Assembly: GCA_037441775.1 (NCBI GenBank) | Contig: JBBIRO010000028.1 | Location: forward strand, 1 to 43,994 | Direction of reading: 5' to 3' | DNA length: 43,994 nucleotides | Origin: CAMTWB01 sp037441775 | GTDB taxonomy: Bacteria; Desulfobacterota; Syntrophia; Syntrophales; CAMTWB01 | In this document: piece by piece, positions 42,174-43,994 of the stretch | Numbering within the stretch: the first letter of the stretch is position 1 | Layout: every line of letters begins with the position of its first letter | The notes under the pieces: model-generated | Databases searched by the model: none | What the model was told of the DNA's origin: nothing | What the model saw: the letters and a program-made list of their open reading frames with translations, nothing else | Made by a program: the position numbers and the translations under genes

Positions 42174-42831
42174 ACTCACCCACAAGATCGACAAAACGGC
42201 AGCCGCCCAGGTCTTCCTCGTCAATCAGGTTGGGATCCTCCGCCAGCCGGCGTATCCTTAAGAGGGATTGAGAATGGCGGCTGCCTACGGGTATCACCAG
42301 TCTGCCGCCGACGACCATTTGTTCGATGAGATTTTTAGGTACTGCCGGTGCTCCGGCGGTTACTATTATCGCGTCGTAAGGAGACTCCTCGCGCCAGCCA
42401 TATGTGCCATCCCCAACCCGGATGGCAACGTTATAAAAACAGAGCGCATCCAGAATCTTTCTGGCTTTTGCCGCCAGCGCCGCTATCCGCTCAATCGAAA
42501 ATACCCGTTCAACAAGGGCCGCCAGTATTGCCGTCTGGTAGCCGGAACCGGTGCCTATTTCCAGCACCTTTTCCTTTCCCGTCAACTCCAGCGCTTCGGT
42601 CATCAGAGCCACAATGTATGGTTGCGATATGGTTTGACTCTCGCCAATCGGCAGGGGATTGTCGTTGTAGGCCTGATCCATGAGAGCAGCCTCGATGAAT
42701 TGGTGGCGGGGAATAGTCTCCATCACCGTAAGCAACCGGGAATCTCTTATCCCCCGGGCCCTCAACTGGGAGGAGACCATCTTTAAGCGCTTTTTCAGGT
42801 ACAGATCCGTATTGTCGTTTGAAAAGCCCAT
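42157..42831 (-). CDS. pcm: Protein-L-isoaspartate O-methyltransferase
   Basis: Pcm methylates isoaspartyl residues in damaged proteins so that they can revert to aspartate. The 224-residue protein has the family motifs MVSSQLRARGI near residue 18, PRHQFIEAALMDQAYNDNPLPIG near 41, QTISQPYIVALMTEAL near 66, SAM motif VLEIGTGSGYQTAIL near 88, and GDGTYGW with DAIIVTAGAP near 140-158. Length is normal. It is the first gene of a - strand unit with nlpD and divergent from the phosphoglycerate-mutase-like gene. Confidence 0.95.
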   Translation of the reverse strand: MGFSNDNTDLYLKKRLKMVSSQLRARGIRDSRLLTVMETIPRHQFIEAALMDQAYNDNPLPIGESQTISQPYIVALMTEALELTGKEKVLEIGTGSGYQTAILAALVERVFSIERIAALAAKARKILDALCFYNVAIRVGDGTYGWREESPYDAIIVTAGAPAVPKNLIEQMVVGGRLVIPVGSRHSQSLLRIRRLAEDPNLIDEEDLGGCRFVDLVGEYAWRG

Positions 42832-42912
42832 GCGAGGTTCCGTTGATCTTCAACGTTAGGTAAATCATGTGAATTACCGCTTTTGTACCACCGGGCGGGC
42901 TGTTTTTCAACA

Positions 42913-42942
42913 GATAAAAAGATATTTGATAAAAAGATATTT
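42913..42942. repeat. Perfect 15-base tandem duplication in a divergent promoter region
   Basis: GATAAAAAGATATTT occurs twice head to tail (42913-42927 and 42928-42942). It sits in the A/T-rich gap between pcm (-) and the phosphoglycerate-mutase-like gene (+), where both promoters should lie. Confidence 0.9.
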
Positions 42943-43007
42943 AAGTTCTCCTTTACAGCAAGCAGGTGATTAGTTAAACTGACTCCAAACTGGAGAATGG
43001 GGGGGGA

Positions 43008-43979
43008 ATGGGCGGAAACAATTATCATTTGCTGTCACGATATATCAGAAGGGGATACCGGTTGGGTCAAGAGGATGAGACTCTCCTTCCCCATCTGCTT
43101 GGCTGCCGGATGGGCTTGCCCCAGGGGCGGATCAAACCTGCTGATGGGGTAATTTTTTTCAATATCCGCGGCGAGCGGGAGATTGAGCTCACCGAGAGTC
43201 TTACCGGAGAAAAATTTGACAAATTTCCGGTCGCGGCGGGGTTGAACCTCTCTTTTGCGACCATGATCGAGTACAAGAAGGGGCTGCCGGTACAGGTCGC
43301 CTTCCCCCCTGAGGGCGCGATCAAGGATACGTTAAGTGAAGTCCTTTCCCGGCACGGCAAGAAGCAGCTCAAGATCACCGAGGGGGAAAAGGCCTTTCAT
43401 GTGGGCTATTTTTTCAGCGGAAAGCGGGAGTCTCTGTTCCCCGGTGAGGATCGGATTGTCATTCCGACGAGAAAAGATGTCACCCTATTCGATGAGGCTC
43501 CGGAAATGTCCATCGAACCGCTGACCGCCACTCTCATTGAAACTCTCCAAGCGGGTCAGTATAACTTTATCCTGGCCAATCTGCCTAATGTGGATGTCGT
43601 CGGCCATGTTGATAAGGAGGCGCCCGTTCTTAAGGCCATCGAGGCGGTGGACAGGGCGGCGCGATTGATTATCGCGGCGGCGCAAAAAGCCGGCTACAGC
43701 ATCATCGTCACCGCAGATCACGGCAGCGCGGAACATTGGTACTATCCGGATGGAACGGTGGATACCGGCCATACGGACAGTCCCGTTCCCTTCGTGCTGA
43801 TCCACCCCGAGAGTCTGGCCCTGAGAGAGTCCGGCGATCTCACCGATGTGGCGCCCACCGTCTTACACCTGCTTGGCCTGCCCAAGCGTCCTGGCAACGT
43901 TTGCCTCAATCTGACCGGAGAACGCGAAGAGTCCCGTGACCCGGTCGACGACGCGGATCTGTTCGGAAGGTGGGGCTAG
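43008..43979 (+). CDS. C-terminal half of cofactor-independent phosphoglycerate mutase (GpmI-like), N-terminus missing
   Basis: The 323-residue product aligns by eye with about residues 225-511 of GpmI. Many functional positions remain: the FNxRxxR arginines (VIFFNIRGERE), the lysine in ITEGEKAFHV, Asp and His in VDVVGH, the ADHG pair near residue 233 and the last metal histidine in GHTDSPVPF. The whole N-terminal part is absent, including the serine nucleophile and several substrate arginines. The in-frame upstream stop is at 42975, so nothing longer is encoded here. A run of eight G (42999-43006) precedes the ATG and may be the ribosome site. It is either a remnant or a repurposed phosphatase-fold protein; the frame is intact, so it may be expressed. 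Confidence 0.75.
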   Translation: MGGNNYHLLSRYIRRGYRLGQEDETLLPHLLGCRMGLPQGRIKPADGVIFFNIRGEREIELTESLTGEKFDKFPVAAGLNLSFATMIEYKKGLPVQVAFPPEGAIKDTLSEVLSRHGKKQLKITEGEKAFHVGYFFSGKRESLFPGEDRIVIPTRKDVTLFDEAPEMSIEPLTATLIETLQAGQYNFILANLPNVDVVGHVDKEAPVLKAIEAVDRAARLIIAAAQKAGYSIIVTADHGSAEHWYYPDGTVDTGHTDSPVPFVLIHPESLALRESGDLTDVAPTVLHLLGLPKRPGNVCLNLTGEREESRDPVDDADLFGRWG

Positions 43980-43994
43980 CGGGAACAACACCGT

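Overview
The window looks like chromosomal DNA from a strictly anaerobic deltaproteobacterium in the wide sense (Desulfobacterota, perhaps near Syntrophia). This placement is an inference. It rests on a complete oxygen-independent cobalamin route, a Na+-translocating decarboxylase, several radical-SAM enzymes, Gram-negative envelope proteins, GC-rich codon use, and dispersed inverted repeats ending in GACTTTTTACGAAGCCGTCA. No rRNA, tRNA, phage, CRISPR or intact insertion sequence was seen.

Region 1 (1-18265, + strand) is one very long cobalamin operon. A promoter, an AdoCbl riboswitch (about 50-207) and an intrinsic terminator (343-378) precede cobU, cobT, cobS, cobC, cbiP, cbiB, cobD, cbiA, cbiX-cbiC, cbiMNQO, cobO, cbiD, cbiE-cbiT, cbiL, cbiF and cbiG-cbiH. 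Almost every junction overlaps by 4-22 bases. Together the genes import cobalt, insert it into sirohydrochlorin, build and contract the corrin ring, amidate and adenosylate it, and attach the nucleotide loop. No cbiJ (precorrin-6A reductase) or uroporphyrinogen methylase is present here.

Region 2 (18266-23670, - strand) is an envelope cluster: a 600-residue lipoprotein with three FN3-like domains and a sulfatase-modifying-factor fold, a 642-residue exported alpha/alpha-toroid protein with a C-terminal CFI-box anchor, and a small beta-barrel protein.

Region 3 (23814-33418) is central metabolism. It holds a PLP aminotransferase (-), then on the + strand a 5-formyl-THF cyclo-ligase, a GlcD/GlcF-type 2-hydroxyacid dehydrogenase, a divergent biotin-protein ligase, and a Na+-pumping decarboxylase (OadG, a biotin-bearing OadA-like protein, OadB). 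The ligase and its probable substrate both depart from their family motifs.

Region 4 (33676-42831) is rich in SAM-binding enzymes. Two convergent radical-SAM proteins both carry twin-arginine-like leaders. They are followed by a membrane protein with an embedded spermidine-synthase domain, a small exported protein, a patatin-like lipoprotein, a third radical-SAM protein with unusual cysteine spacing, and a pcm-nlpD pair. The window ends with the C-terminal half of a cofactor-independent phosphoglycerate mutase kept as an intact reading frame (43008-43979).

Several intergenic regions hold palindromic repeats or structured segments of unknown role. The most notable are 33485-33638, 35983-36111, and the leader of the cyclo-ligase gene (about 25270-25402).
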